A stretch of DNA of 64,000 nucleotides from assembly GCF_003610235.1 (NCBI RefSeq), contig NZ_RAPR01000001.1, forward strand, positions 1,426,001-1,490,000, written 5' to 3'. The DNA comes from Catellatospora citrea (lineage in GTDB: Bacteria; Actinomycetota; Actinomycetes; Mycobacteriales; Micromonosporaceae). Made by a program: the position numbers and the translations under genes. Positions within the stretch are counted from its first letter, which is position 1. Every line of letters starts with the position of its first letter. Below, one piece after another: positions 1 through 7,761 of this stretch. Below the pieces are notes generated by a model. That model saw nothing but the letters and a program-made list of their open reading frames with translations, was not told where the DNA came from and did no database searches.

Positions 1-457
1 TCACCGGGTCGGTGAAGACCTTGCGGCTGTAACTGCCGTCGGTGTTCTGGTACAGGTCGGACCTCGCGTCGGCTCCGGCGGCGACGCGCTTGCTGGAGCG
101 CTCGTCGAAGACGCCGTCGCGGCCCTTCACCTTGTGCGGTTTGCCCTCGCGCTTCTTCTCGGCGGGGGCACGGGAGACGCCATTGGCGTCGGTCTCCGAC
201 GTAGGCACGTGGTGATCGTCGGGACGGCCGGGCCGGAGCCGCACGGGCTCGGTCCCGGTGAACGCGGCGGCCCAGGCGCCGCTCTGCGGAATCCATGACC
301 ATAGCCAGGACAGCGGCAGGTCGCCCGAGGGTGGCACCGCACCGGCCGGCATACCCAGGTTGACGAGCAACACGAACACCAGCAGTGTGGCCAACCTGCC
401 ACGGCGTCGGCCGCCGCGCTGGTCTCGCCGCAGCCTGATCCGGCCGGTTCGCGACAT
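1..457 (-). CDS. RHS/YD-repeat-type secreted protein, N-terminal part only
   Basis: The gene starts at ATG 457 and runs off the left edge, so only about 152 residues are visible. The N-terminus is basic (MSRTGRIRLRRDQR), followed by a hydrophobic segment ending in a plausible signal cleavage site (PAGA-VPP) near residue 41. After that come LPLSWLWSWIP and, at the edge, the segment DLYQNTDGSYSRKVFTDPV, which resembles the pre-repeat region of actinobacterial RHS/YD-repeat proteins that often carry C-terminal toxins. No YD repeat or toxin domain is inside the window, so the family call rests on the N-terminal pattern alone. A membrane-anchored protein gene follows upstream on the same strand. 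Confidence 0.6.
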   Translation of the reverse strand, partial: MSRTGRIRLRRDQRGGRRRGRLATLLVFVLLVNLGMPAGAVPPSGDLPLSWLWSWIPQSGAWAAAFTGTEPVRLRPGRPDDHHVPTSETDANGVSRAPAEKKREGKPHKVKGRDGVFDERSSKRVAAGADARSDLYQNTDGSYSRKVFTDPV

Positions 458-592
458 GTTGCAGTCCCCTCGTCAACCGCGTCTGGGTCGCGCAGAGTCT
501 TCGCGCAACACCTCGCCGTCACAAGGTCGCAAAGTGGACAGCACAGGAAGATCGACATGTGATCTGCGGCACAAGTCGCCAACCGACGCGGC

Positions 593-1081
593 TCACTGGC
601 CGTCGGCGAACTGCTCCACGAGTTCGCGCACCGCTGCAGCGTCACCGCCGACGGCTCGCACCGGCCCGGCACCCGGTACGCCGACCACCACGAATCGCGT
701 GCCGGGAAACTTCGCGGCAGTCGACAACACGGCCTGCGTGGGCACCTCCCCCACGGCGAGCAGCAGATCGCACCGGCCCTGCGCCATGCCCGCGAGGAAG
801 GTCGCCGCGTTGTCGACAGTCTCGTCACCACTGATCGCGACGTGGCTGACCTTCACCAGCGTCGCCTGCGAAGCGTGCTGCATCCCGGCCCACACCGGCG
901 TGGCCTGAGTGCCACGGACTCCGTCGGCGCCGGTCAGCAGGCATACCGACGACGCCAGGTAGTCGCGCTGGCGATCCGGTTCCGTGGCCGGCGGGCGCAG
1001 CCAGAGCCAGAGGAAGGAGCACAGCACGACCGCGACCGCAGCCGCCCAGCCGATCCACCACTTGTCCAGCACGGACTTCAC
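593..1081 (-). CDS. Membrane-anchored BMP-like protein, hypothetical
   Basis: 162 residues from GTG 1081, chosen because GGGGAG sits just upstream and the transmembrane segment (WWIGWAAAVAVVLCSFLWLWL) begins a few residues later; more upstream starts would add a non-hydrophobic, arginine-rich lead. The outer part (SSVCLLTGADGVRG..., GDETVDNAATFLAGMAQGRCDLLLAVGE, KFPGTRFVVVG) resembles the first lobe of basic-membrane-protein/ABC substrate-binding folds but is far too short for a whole binding protein. It lies 135 bp upstream of the RHS-type gene on the same strand and may be co-expressed with it. The function is not known. Confidence 0.65.
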   Translation of the reverse strand: MKSVLDKWWIGWAAAVAVVLCSFLWLWLRPPATEPDRQRDYLASSVCLLTGADGVRGTQATPVWAGMQHASQATLVKVSHVAISGDETVDNAATFLAGMAQGRCDLLLAVGEVPTQAVLSTAAKFPGTRFVVVGVPGAGPVRAVGGDAAAVRELVEQFADGQ

Positions 1082-1180
1082 TGCCGCTCCCCTACATCCA
1101 GCCGGCCGACAGGCTAGCGCACCCCGGCTCTCCCGAGGTCCACACTCGGCTGGCGACACAGCGGGGTGACGGCCGACCGC

Positions 1181-2101
1181 TCAGGCCGGCGCGACGACGG
1201 CGGCGACGAGGACCAGCGCAGCGTCCAGGGTGTCGGGCCGGAGTACGCCGTCGGGCAGGTCGTCGGGCCAGCCGGGGCCGGCGGCCGCGATCACGGGCGG
1301 GCGTTTGGGCAGCGCCAGCAGCTCACGTAGCGTGGCCACGTCCGCGGTCTCGGGCAGGTGCGACCACACGACCACGATGGACGGGCCGGTGCGGCGCACG
1401 GCGTCGAGCAGGGCGCGCGGGGGGACGCGGGCGCCGAGCAGCCGGGCGCCCACGCCGCGTTCGGCCAGCGCGGCGGCCATCGCCTCCAGCGGCAGGCTGT
1501 GCTGCTCCTCGTCGGCGCAGGCCAGCAGCACCGGCACCGGCGACCCGGGGGCGGGGCGGCGCACGCCGCCGAAGACCTCGCTGACGCAGCGCGAGACGAG
1601 ATGTTCGACGTCGATGAGTCGCTGGGTGGCGGCATGGCGGGTGCCGATGCCGACGAGCACGGGCACGAGCAGGTCCTGCCAGGCGTCGACGACGCCGTGC
1701 TCGGCGACGGACTCCTGCACCAGGTGGCGCACGGTCAGCGCGTCCAGTCGCATGGCGGCGCGGGCCAGGCCGCGGGCCTGCGCACCGGCCCGACCGACGG
1801 CGACGGTGTGGCCGCCGCCGTCGCGGGTGTGCGGGCGCGGCTCAGCGAGCTGGGCGATCCCGTCGGCGGTGGCGGAGCGGGCGACGCGGGCGGCTTCGGC
1901 GGCCGGCACGCCCTGGGCGGTGAGCCGGCGCATGGTCTCCAGGCGGGCCAGCGCGTCGGCGTCGTAGCGGCGGTGGTGGCCGGGGTCGTGGCCGCTGGGG
2001 CCGAGGCCGTAGCGCTGGTGCCAGGTGCGCAAGGTGGTGACGGCGATGCCGAGGCGCCGGGCGACGGCGCCCGCGCTCAGCCCTTCGTCCTCGCCTGCCA
2101 C
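1181..2101 (-). CDS. MerR-family regulator with cobalamin-binding domain (LitR/CarH-like)
   Basis: 306 residues. The N-terminal MerR helix-turn-helix covers about residues 8-75 (SAGAVARRLGIAVTTLRTW, RRYDADALARLETMRRL). Residues ~125-300 look like a B12-binding unit: the cap-domain Glu-His pair (IDVEH) and a DxHxxG-type region written as EEQHSLPLEAM are both present. CarH-type photoreceptors use adenosylcobalamin as a light sensor and repress photoprotective genes in the dark. The usual Trp of the W-x9-EH cap motif is His here (GTRHAATQ), so cobalamin binding is likely but not certain. It is divergent from the photolyase gene with 75 bp between the starts, which fits light control of DNA repair. 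Confidence 0.82.
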   Translation of the reverse strand: MAGEDEGLSAGAVARRLGIAVTTLRTWHQRYGLGPSGHDPGHHRRYDADALARLETMRRLTAQGVPAAEAARVARSATADGIAQLAEPRPHTRDGGGHTVAVGRAGAQARGLARAAMRLDALTVRHLVQESVAEHGVVDAWQDLLVPVLVGIGTRHAATQRLIDVEHLVSRCVSEVFGGVRRPAPGSPVPVLLACADEEQHSLPLEAMAAALAERGVGARLLGARVPPRALLDAVRRTGPSIVVVWSHLPETADVATLRELLALPKRPPVIAAAGPGWPDDLPDGVLRPDTLDAALVLVAAVVAPA

Positions 2102-2126
2102 CTCAGGAGCCTATCGCGGCGTACAG

Positions 2127-2154
2127 TTGCGTTGATTGCTGCATCGTTTATCTC
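2127..2154 (+). promoter_or_regulatory. Candidate promoter of the photolyase gene
   Basis: TTGCGT (2127-2132) and TATCTC (2149-2154) are separated by 16 bp and lie about 23 bp upstream of the photolyase start. The whole MerR/photolyase divergent gap is only 75 bp, so a regulator operator would overlap this element. No clear long palindrome was found. The call rests on two imperfect hexamers. Confidence 0.3.
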
Positions 2155-2176
2155 CCGCCGACGCCTGGGGATGATC

Positions 2177-3373
2177 ATGAAAACCGTCGTCGTACTGCTG
2201 ACCCGTGATCTGCGCGTGCACGATCATCCCGCGCTGGCCGCCTCCTGCGCCAACGCTGAACGGGTGGTCCCGCTGTTCGTCGCCGACCCGGCGCTGGCCG
2301 TGCCGGACAATCGCCGCCGCTTCCTGCTGGAGAGCCTGCACGACCTGCGCGACGGCCTGCGCCGGCGCGGTGGCGACCTGCTGGTGCGCGCGGGCGACCC
2401 GGTCGCCGAGGCGGTGCGCACGGCCCGGGAGGTCGGCGCCGAGGGCATCGCGCTGACCGCCGACGTCTCCGCGTACGCCGCCCGCCGCCAGGAGCGGCTC
2501 GCCCGGGCCTGCGCGCGCGAGCGGCTCGCGCTCAAACTGTTCCCCGGCGTCACGATCGTCCCCGCGGGCGAGGTCACCCCGTCGACCGGCGGCGACCACT
2601 ACAAGGTGTTCACCCCGTACTGGCGGGCCTGGCAGGCGCGGCGCTGGCGCGGCACCGTCGCCACCCCGCGGAAGATCCACCTGCCCGACGGTGTGACCGG
2701 CGACGACCCGCGCACCGTGCTCGGCGACCCGAAGAGCGAGTCGCCCAGCCCGATGACCGGCGGCGAGGGCGAGGCGCTGCGCCGCGTCAAGGCATGGCAG
2801 ACCAAGGCCGCCGCGTACGCCGACCGGCACGACGACCTGCCCGGCGACGCCACCTCGCGACTGAGCCCGTACCTGCACTTCGGTTGCCTGTCCCCGCTCG
2901 CCCTGGCCACCACCGACGGCATGCCCGAGGCGTACCTGCGGCAGTTGTGCTGGCGCGACTTCTACCACCAGCTGCTGGCCGCGTTCCCGAAGCTCGGCAC
3001 GCAGGCCTTCCGGCCGGGGGCGCAGGAGCAGTGGCAGGACGATCCGGTGGCGTTGCAGGCGTGGCAGGCCGGCGAGACCGGGGTGCCCATCGTGGACGCG
3101 GGCATGAAGCAGCTGGCCGCCGAGGGCTGGATGCACAACCGGGCCCGGCTGGTCACCGCGTCCTACCTGACCAAGTCCCTCGGGCTGGACTGGCGCGACG
3201 GTGCGGCCTGGTACAACAGGCTGCTCATCGACGCCGACGTGGCCAACAACTACGGCAACTGGCAGTGGGTGGCCGGGACCGGCACCGACACCAAGCCCTA
3301 CCGCCGCTTCAACCCCGACCGGCAGGCCGCCCGCTTCGACCCCGACGGCGAGTATGTGCGCCGCTGGACCTGA
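2177..3373 (+). CDS. phr: Deoxyribodipyrimidine photolyase (class I CPD type)
   Basis: 398 residues from ATG 2177; GGGG at 2167-2170 is correctly spaced for this start but not for ATG 2171. The N-terminal alpha/beta photolyase domain (VVLLTRDLRVHDHPAL, ~1-125) binds an antenna chromophore. The FAD domain (~185-390) carries the family blocks SRLSPYLHFGCLS, CWRDFYHQLL, WQAGETGVPIVDAGMKQL, GWMHNRARLVTASYLTK and DADVANNYGNWQWVAGTGTD. The enzyme splits UV-induced cyclobutane pyrimidine dimers using blue light. It is shorter than the ~470-residue E. coli enzyme, mostly at the C-terminus. The in-frame open region extends upstream to 1358 but overlaps the regulator gene and is not part of the protein. 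The divergent B12-MerR gene suggests light-induced expression. Confidence 0.93.
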   Translation: MKTVVVLLTRDLRVHDHPALAASCANAERVVPLFVADPALAVPDNRRRFLLESLHDLRDGLRRRGGDLLVRAGDPVAEAVRTAREVGAEGIALTADVSAYAARRQERLARACARERLALKLFPGVTIVPAGEVTPSTGGDHYKVFTPYWRAWQARRWRGTVATPRKIHLPDGVTGDDPRTVLGDPKSESPSPMTGGEGEALRRVKAWQTKAAAYADRHDDLPGDATSRLSPYLHFGCLSPLALATTDGMPEAYLRQLCWRDFYHQLLAAFPKLGTQAFRPGAQEQWQDDPVALQAWQAGETGVPIVDAGMKQLAAEGWMHNRARLVTASYLTKSLGLDWRDGAAWYNRLLIDADVANNYGNWQWVAGTGTDTKPYRRFNPDRQAARFDPDGEYVRRWT

Positions 3374-3706
3374 TGCCGCCAGCCCCATCGCGGTACCGGT
3401 TCCGCCTTGCCGGCAAGGCAGCCCATCCTGCGCTGGCCTGGTCTTTCGCGCTCATGGACAGCAGACCTGATCGTTGCGTCGGCGGACTTCACGATCAGCG
3501 GTGGCGCCCGAGCGGACCGATTCGAGGCTCTGACCTGCTGCTATCTGCTGACGGAGAAGGAGCCCTCCATGATCACAACAGTTTTGATCATGATTCGGGC
3601 CGCCCACGACCGCGCAGGGTGGCGAGGCAGACTTGGTGTCCAGCCCCGCGGCGGCGCGCCGCGGCAGAGGCCGCGACACGGGCAGACGGCGATCGAGGGA
3701 GCAGAC
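3374..3706. other. Intergenic region, 333 bp, no gene called
   Basis: Less GC-rich than its surroundings in the middle. It holds a perfect 7-bp inverted repeat, ATGATCA (3569-3575) and TGATCAT (3585-3591), separated by 9 bp, which could be an operator. The first arm overlaps an ATG at 3569 preceded by AAGGAG at good spacing and in frame with the downstream hydrolase. A longer hydrolase start, or a short upstream peptide, therefore cannot be excluded. No other signal was seen. Confidence 0.4.
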
Positions 3707-4342
3707 ATGCGCACACCGGCGCTGGAGGTTCGTGAGGCGGCGACAGGCAGCCCGCGGGCGCTGGTGATCCTGCTGCACGGCGGGGTGGTCGACGGATACG
3801 GCCGGGCCCATCGCGGCCGCGCCGCGTACCTGCGCATGCTCCCGTTCCGGCGGGCCATGCCCGACGACGTCACGGTGTGGCGGCTGCGCTACCGCTACCA
3901 CGGCTGGAACGGCGCGGCAGCCGACCCGGTCCGCGACCTCGCCTGGGCTCTGGACCAGGCCCGCACCCGCCACCCGCGGCTGCCCGTCATCCTGGTCGGG
4001 CACTCGATGGGCGCCCGCGCCGCCCTGTGGGGCGCGGGCGATCCGCAGGTCACCGCCGTCTGCGCGCTCGCCCCGTGGATCGAGCCCGGCGACCCGGTCG
4101 AGCAGCTCGCCGGGCGTACCGTCCTCATCGCCCACGGCGTCGCCGACCGGATCACCGACCCGGCCGCCTCCCGCCGGTACGCCGCCGCGGCCGAGCAGGC
4201 CGGCGCGTTCGTCACCTTCCTCGACGTCACCGGCGACGGCCATGGCATGGTGCGCCGGGCCCGGTACTGGCACCGGCTGGTCGGCGATTTCGTGGCGGCC
4301 CGGACGCCCCGGCCGGACACCGCACCCGCGACGAGCCCCTGA
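3707..4342 (+). CDS. Alpha/beta-hydrolase family protein
   Basis: 211 residues from ATG 3707 with GAGGGA at 3695-3700. The sequence shows the oxyanion region LLHGG near residue 24, the nucleophile elbow GHSMG around residue 100, an Asp in HGVADRITDP and a His in GDGHGM, giving a Ser-Asp-His triad in the expected order. There is no signal peptide, so it should act in the cytoplasm. The substrate is unknown. An upstream in-frame ATG at 3569 also has a good ribosome binding site and would add 46 residues of arginine- and glycine-rich sequence not typical of the fold; the shorter start is preferred. It converges on the GlsB-type gene, with a strong hairpin between them. Confidence 0.85.
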   Translation: MRTPALEVREAATGSPRALVILLHGGVVDGYGRAHRGRAAYLRMLPFRRAMPDDVTVWRLRYRYHGWNGAAADPVRDLAWALDQARTRHPRLPVILVGHSMGARAALWGAGDPQVTAVCALAPWIEPGDPVEQLAGRTVLIAHGVADRITDPAASRRYAAAAEQAGAFVTFLDVTGDGHGMVRRARYWHRLVGDFVAARTPRPDTAPATSP

Positions 4343-4382
4343 CCCGGGTCGCCACCCGCCACATCACCGCCCGGACAGCGCA

Positions 4383-4415
4383 ATGCGGGCCGGGCAGGTG
4401 CTGCCCGGCCCGCAT
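4383..4415. terminator. Bidirectional hairpin terminator
   Basis: A perfect 15-bp stem (ATGCGGGCCGGGCAG at 4383-4397, complement at 4401-4415) closes a 3-nt loop between the convergent hydrolase and GlsB-type genes. There is no long T tract, as is common in GC-rich actinobacteria. Confidence 0.75.
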
Positions 4416-4428
4416 CGTGGCTGTGGTG

Positions 4429-4701
4429 TCAGTCGCCGCTCGACCGCGAGGCGATCGGCGCGACCAGCGCGACGCCCAGCGCCGCGAATCCGATCTGGAA
4501 GAGGAGTTCCAGCCAGTCGACGCCGCCCGTGTTCGCCACGTCGAAGGCTCCGGCGACGAAAGTGCCCAGCAGCGCCGCGGCGACGCCGATGAGGATGGTC
4601 AGCCACAGTGCGATGGCCTGCCGGCCCGGCAGGACCAGCCGACCGAGCACACCGATGACCAGACCGATGATGATCGCGGTGAAGATGCCGGTGATTTCCA
4701 C
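4429..4701 (-). CDS. GlsB/YeaQ/YmgE family small membrane protein
   Basis: 90 residues from GTG 4701, preceded by GGAAGGAC at the right distance. Three hydrophobic helices are visible (IFTAIIIGLVIGVLGRLVLPG; ALWLTILIGVAAALLGTFVAG; ELLFQIGFAALGVALVAPI). The G-x3-GRL-x-LPGRQ block is typical of the transglycosylase-associated-protein family, which is linked to stress responses and anchors alkaline-shock proteins in some firmicutes. Its molecular role in actinobacteria is not settled. It is followed upstream by a PRC-barrel protein on the same strand, separated by a terminator. Confidence 0.85.
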   Translation of the reverse strand: MEITGIFTAIIIGLVIGVLGRLVLPGRQAIALWLTILIGVAAALLGTFVAGAFDVANTGGVDWLELLFQIGFAALGVALVAPIASRSSGD

Positions 4702-4790
4702 GGTGTCCTTCCTTTCCCTGTCGTTACCGGGAAAATGCCCGCCCCGCGCCACCCGCAAACCCGCTCGGCGTCCATTCCCGACCAGTGCAG

Positions 4791-4830
4791 AAAGGACGGG
4801 CCCCGGCGCGTACGCCGGGGCCCGTCCTTT
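4791..4830 (-). terminator. Strong hairpin terminator of the PRC-barrel gene
   Basis: An 18-bp perfect stem (4791-4808 against 4813-4830) with a 4-nt loop starts 8 bp past the stop codon of the PRC-barrel gene and ends in TTT on the minus strand. Confidence 0.8.
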
Positions 4831-4837
4831 CACCTCG

Positions 4838-5221
4838 TCACCGACGTTCGCGGTCGGCGTAGTACGTGCCGACCTGATCGCGGTACAGCGCTTGGTCGCG
4901 GAGGTCCGGGTCGTACTCCGGCGCGTCCTTGATCTCGGCCTTCGAGCGGTTGACGTAGACCTTCTCCTCGAGGAAGTCGATGTTGTGCACGACTCCCGCG
5001 GGGAGCATCCGCTTGCTGCCGAAGATCCACGGACCGGTGTCGACCACGATGTAGCTGGAGCCGACGGCCCCGGTCGCTTCATCGATCTTGCCGATACCGC
5101 CGTCGACGGCCTCGACGTGGAAACCGACGATCGAGCGGTCCCCGCCTTCGTCCGTCGTCTTGTAGTCGAGGTCCGCGCTGTAGCTCCACGGGTCCCAGGG
5201 GATCGGGTTCATGGCAGTCAT
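4838..5221 (-). CDS. PRC-barrel domain protein
   Basis: 127 residues from ATG 5221; GAGGAGGAGGAACACTC precedes this start, so it is preferred to the Met three residues later. After an acidic, aromatic N-terminus (WDPWSYSADLDY), residues ~30-95 form a PRC-barrel-like unit (SIVGFHVEAVDGGIGKIDEA, SYIVVDTGPWIFGSKRMLPAG, EEKVYVNRSKAEIKDAP) as found in bacterial stress and photosynthetic proteins. The C-terminus is rich in Asp, Arg and Tyr. It is a soluble cytoplasmic protein whose partner is unknown. It has its own terminator and so is probably transcribed alone. Confidence 0.85.
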   Translation of the reverse strand: MTAMNPIPWDPWSYSADLDYKTTDEGGDRSIVGFHVEAVDGGIGKIDEATGAVGSSYIVVDTGPWIFGSKRMLPAGVVHNIDFLEEKVYVNRSKAEIKDAPEYDPDLRDQALYRDQVGTYYADRERR

Positions 5222-5307
5222 GAGTGTTCCTCCTCCTCGTTGGACTGGTGCTGACGACGACCGCCTACCCGCTGCGCCACCCGCCTAACCCGCCGCCTCG
5301 CGCCCAA

Positions 5308-5382
5308 GATCGCCCGACTTGCCAGGCACCTGGGCGAATGGCCGCGCAAGATTTCCACATCTGCCCGGCAAGTCGGTGGATC
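5308..5382 (+). repeat. Family B 75-bp palindromic repeat, copy 1
   Basis: Starts GATCGCCCGACTTGCCAGGCA and ends TGCCCGGCAAGTCGGTGGATC, i.e. 21-bp imperfect terminal inverted repeats. The internal marker GCAAGATTTCCACATCTGCC lies next to the right arm. Two more copies of the same 75-bp length lie at 21602-21676 (opposite orientation) and 38831-38905. It sits between the divergent PRC-barrel and SRPBCC genes. Confidence 0.85.
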
Positions 5383-5449
5383 ATGGTCGATGCGGAGAGG
5401 CATTTGGGGGAAATGCATAGTTCGTGTGGGGCGGGGGTACGACTCCCGC

Positions 5450-5944
5450 ATGGCACGAACCGAGCGCGTCATCGCGGCCTCGCCCGAGCGCGTCTTCGCC
5501 GTCCTCGCCGACGGGTGGACGTACGCGGACTGGGTCGTCGGCACCGCGCACATCAGGGACGTCGACTCCTCCTGGCCCGCCCTCGGCAGCCGGCTGCACC
5601 ACAAGGTCGGGCCGTGGCCGCTGTCGACCGCCGACGTCACCCACGTGGTGCGGTGCGAGGCACCGCACCGGCTGGTCATGCGGGCCCGCATGTGGCCGCT
5701 CGGCGAGGCCGTCGTGGACTTCCGCCTGGTCCGGCTGGACGCCACGTCGACCCTGGTCACCGTCGTCGAGGACTTCACCCGCGGTCCGCTGCTGGCGTTC
5801 CGCAACAAGGTGAACGACCTGCTGCTGCACGGCCGCAACAGGGAGGCGCTGAGCCGGCTGGCCGACTTCGCCGAGAACCGCGAGAACACCTACGACGCCC
5901 GGGCGCTGGCCGAAGTACGGCTGGAGCGCGTCGCCCGGCACTGA
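5450..5944 (+). CDS. SRPBCC (polyketide cyclase/START-like) family protein
   Basis: 164 residues from ATG 5450. The N-terminus (RTERVIAASPERVFAVLADGWTYADWVVGTAHIRDVD) is the typical first strand and helix of the SRPBCC fold, followed by strands at HHKVGPWPLSTADVTHVVRCEAPHRL and TLVTVVEDFTRGPL. The fold forms a deep hydrophobic cavity; members act as lipid/polyketide binders or activator domains. No catalytic residue can be assigned. An alternative ATG at 5390 would add 20 residues with no family match and overlap the region just after repeat B. No operon partner: the next gene lies 163 bp downstream. Confidence 0.82.
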   Translation: MARTERVIAASPERVFAVLADGWTYADWVVGTAHIRDVDSSWPALGSRLHHKVGPWPLSTADVTHVVRCEAPHRLVMRARMWPLGEAVVDFRLVRLDATSTLVTVVEDFTRGPLLAFRNKVNDLLLHGRNREALSRLADFAENRENTYDARALAEVRLERVARH

Positions 5945-6107
5945 CACATCCGCCCGCGCCGACGACCGCCGTGGACCAACCGACCACGCCTCGTCAGCGC
6001 CGAGGACACCGAGGCGGATGCGGCCTGATACGCCCGCCTCGGCCCGGCCACGGACCCGGAACGGGTCGTGGTGCCCGAACCGGCCCGGCAGGGTGCATCA
6101 TCTGGAC

Positions 6108-6818
6108 ATGCCCCTGCCGTCGCCGAGCCTCAGGAAGCTGGACTACTACCTGCTCGCCGCCGACGGGTCCGCTCGCCCGGAGGCGGTCGTCGTCGAGGAA
6201 CTGGTGCTGCGGGACGACGGCACCGCCATCGGCATCGACAACGTGACCTGGACGGCCGCCGGCGGCTCGTGGCAGTGCAGCCCGGCACTCAGCCGCGACC
6301 TGCGCGCCGACGAGCGACTGCGCGCACGGGCACGCGCGGTCGACGCCGGCACGGCCGAGGCCGCGCTGCGCTCGCTCGGCGGCGGCGACCTGCCGGAGGA
6401 GAGGTGGCTGCGGGCGCGGTTCGCGGACTTCCTGCCGCTGCCCTCGGCGCCGCTCCTGCGCCTCGGACCGGCACCGGCGCCGCCCGGCTTCCGGGACCGG
6501 CACGTCTACCGGATCCTGTTCGCGGGCGACCTGGACCGGCACGGCCTGCAGTGCCTGCGGTTGTGGTGGCGGCTGGAGCCGGTCGAACCCGCCGCCGACC
6601 CGTCGGGCCGCCTCGTCGGGCGCGCCCGCCGCGAGGTGGACGGGCACGAGCTGAGCTGGGAGCTGCGCCGGGTGGGGCCGGGCCTCGGCTGGGCCGTCGA
6701 CCTGACCGCCTGCCTGCGTGACGGTCCGGCCGGCGCGGTGCCCGCGCTGCTGCGCGACCTGCGGCAGCTGGCCCGCGCCCACGGCCTGATCCCGGTGGCC
6801 GTCGAGCGCCTCGGCTGA
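6108..6818 (+). CDS. Hypothetical protein
   Basis: 236 residues from ATG 6108. Not recognised. The protein is rich in Leu, Arg, Ala and Asp, with a middle part containing a run of Pro (PAPAPPGFRDRHVYRILF). There is no signal peptide or membrane span. Codon use, with strong G/C at third positions, and the lack of any better frame support it as real. The neighbouring MOSC gene converges on it, 30 bp away. No function is proposed. Confidence 0.65.
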   Translation: MPLPSPSLRKLDYYLLAADGSARPEAVVVEELVLRDDGTAIGIDNVTWTAAGGSWQCSPALSRDLRADERLRARARAVDAGTAEAALRSLGGGDLPEERWLRARFADFLPLPSAPLLRLGPAPAPPGFRDRHVYRILFAGDLDRHGLQCLRLWWRLEPVEPAADPSGRLVGRARREVDGHELSWELRRVGPGLGWAVDLTACLRDGPAGAVPALLRDLRQLARAHGLIPVAVERLG

Positions 6819-6848
6819 GCCGTCCGGATGCCTGCGGCGGGGCGCTGA

Positions 6849-7394
6849 TCAGACCCGGTCGAGCGGCAGGTGCGGCTCGGCGGGCAGTTCGACGCTGACC
6901 GTGTCGCCGGGGCGCACCGGGCCGCCGGTCAGCACGATGCTCATGATGCCGGCCCTGCGGATCAGGGCGCCCTCGTCGTCGCGGTAGACGACCTGCTTGA
7001 GCAGGCCGTCCTCGAAGCCGTCGATCTGCGCGCACGGGTTGCGCAGGCCGGTCACCTCGACGACGGCCCGCGGGCCGATGCGCAGCACGGTGCCCCGGGG
7101 CAGCGACAGCAGGTCCAGACCGCGGGTGGTGATGTTCTCGCCGAGCTGGCCCGGCGCGACCTCGAAGCCCTGCTCGCGTACCTCGTCGTGCAGCTCGGCG
7201 TGGATCAGGTGGACCTGGCGCAGGTTGGGCTGGGTCGGGTCGGCGGCGACCCGCGACAGGTGCTGCACGGTCACGCCCGCGTGGGCGTCCCCGGCCACCC
7301 CGAGCCCCGCGATCAGTTCGATCTCATCGGCGTTCGGCTTGCTGAAACGGTGTTCGGCGTCCCGGCTGACGGCCACCACGATCGGAGCAGACAT
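6849..7394 (-). CDS. MOSC domain-containing protein
   Basis: 181 residues from ATG 7394. MOSC domains bind sulfur carried on a conserved Cys and are found in molybdenum cofactor sulfurases and YiiM-type proteins. Here the segment LRNPCAQIDGFEDGLL (around residue 130) holds that Cys, preceded by GQLGENITTRGLDLLSLPRGTVLRIG, a good match to the family core. An Asp/His-rich start (GVAGDAHAG) is also typical. It is a stand-alone MOSC protein and the acceptor molecule is unknown. Confidence 0.88.
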   Translation of the reverse strand: MSAPIVVAVSRDAEHRFSKPNADEIELIAGLGVAGDAHAGVTVQHLSRVAADPTQPNLRQVHLIHAELHDEVREQGFEVAPGQLGENITTRGLDLLSLPRGTVLRIGPRAVVEVTGLRNPCAQIDGFEDGLLKQVVYRDDEGALIRRAGIMSIVLTGGPVRPGDTVSVELPAEPHLPLDRV

Positions 7395-7470
7395 GGGCAC
7401 ATTCTCGCATTCCGGCGGCGGAACGTGATTCGGCGTTGCGGCGGGGCACCCCGGACCGGACCATGATCCC

Positions 7471-7761
7471 GTGAAACCGTTCGAAGAACCCGTACGCCCG
7501 ACCGAGACGACCCTGCTCGATCGAGCGGGCAACATCGCCGTGGTGCACCTGCCGGGACGGGCGTTCCCCGGTGTGCACATCCAGGGCGACACGCTGTCGG
7601 TGCTGCGCACGCAGCTGGCAGACGCGGCCCGGGTGTTGCGCGAGGCACCTGGCGAGGCCGACGCGCTGGACGAACTGGACTACGCCGTCGCGGAACTGAA
7701 CGACCTGCTGGCCTACTACGAACGGGTACTCGCCCGGCACGGCATGCGGCGTCCCTACTAG
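7471..7761 (+). CDS. Small hypothetical protein
   Basis: 96 residues from GTG 7471. Contains VVHLPGRAFPGVHIQGDTLSVLRTQL followed by a long predicted helix (LRTQLADAARVLREAPGEADALDELDYAVAELNDLLAYYERVL). This layout is common in small actinobacterial proteins of unknown function. It overlaps the convergent HAD gene by 4 bp. No signal peptide is present. Confidence 0.65.
   Translation: MKPFEEPVRPTETTLLDRAGNIAVVHLPGRAFPGVHIQGDTLSVLRTQLADAARVLREAPGEADALDELDYAVAELNDLLAYYERVLARHGMRRPY

Noticed and set aside
1358..2176. Longer photolyase reading from position 1358
   Set aside because: This stretch is antisense to the MerR-B12 gene; the photolyase fold starts at residue 1 of the 2177 start.
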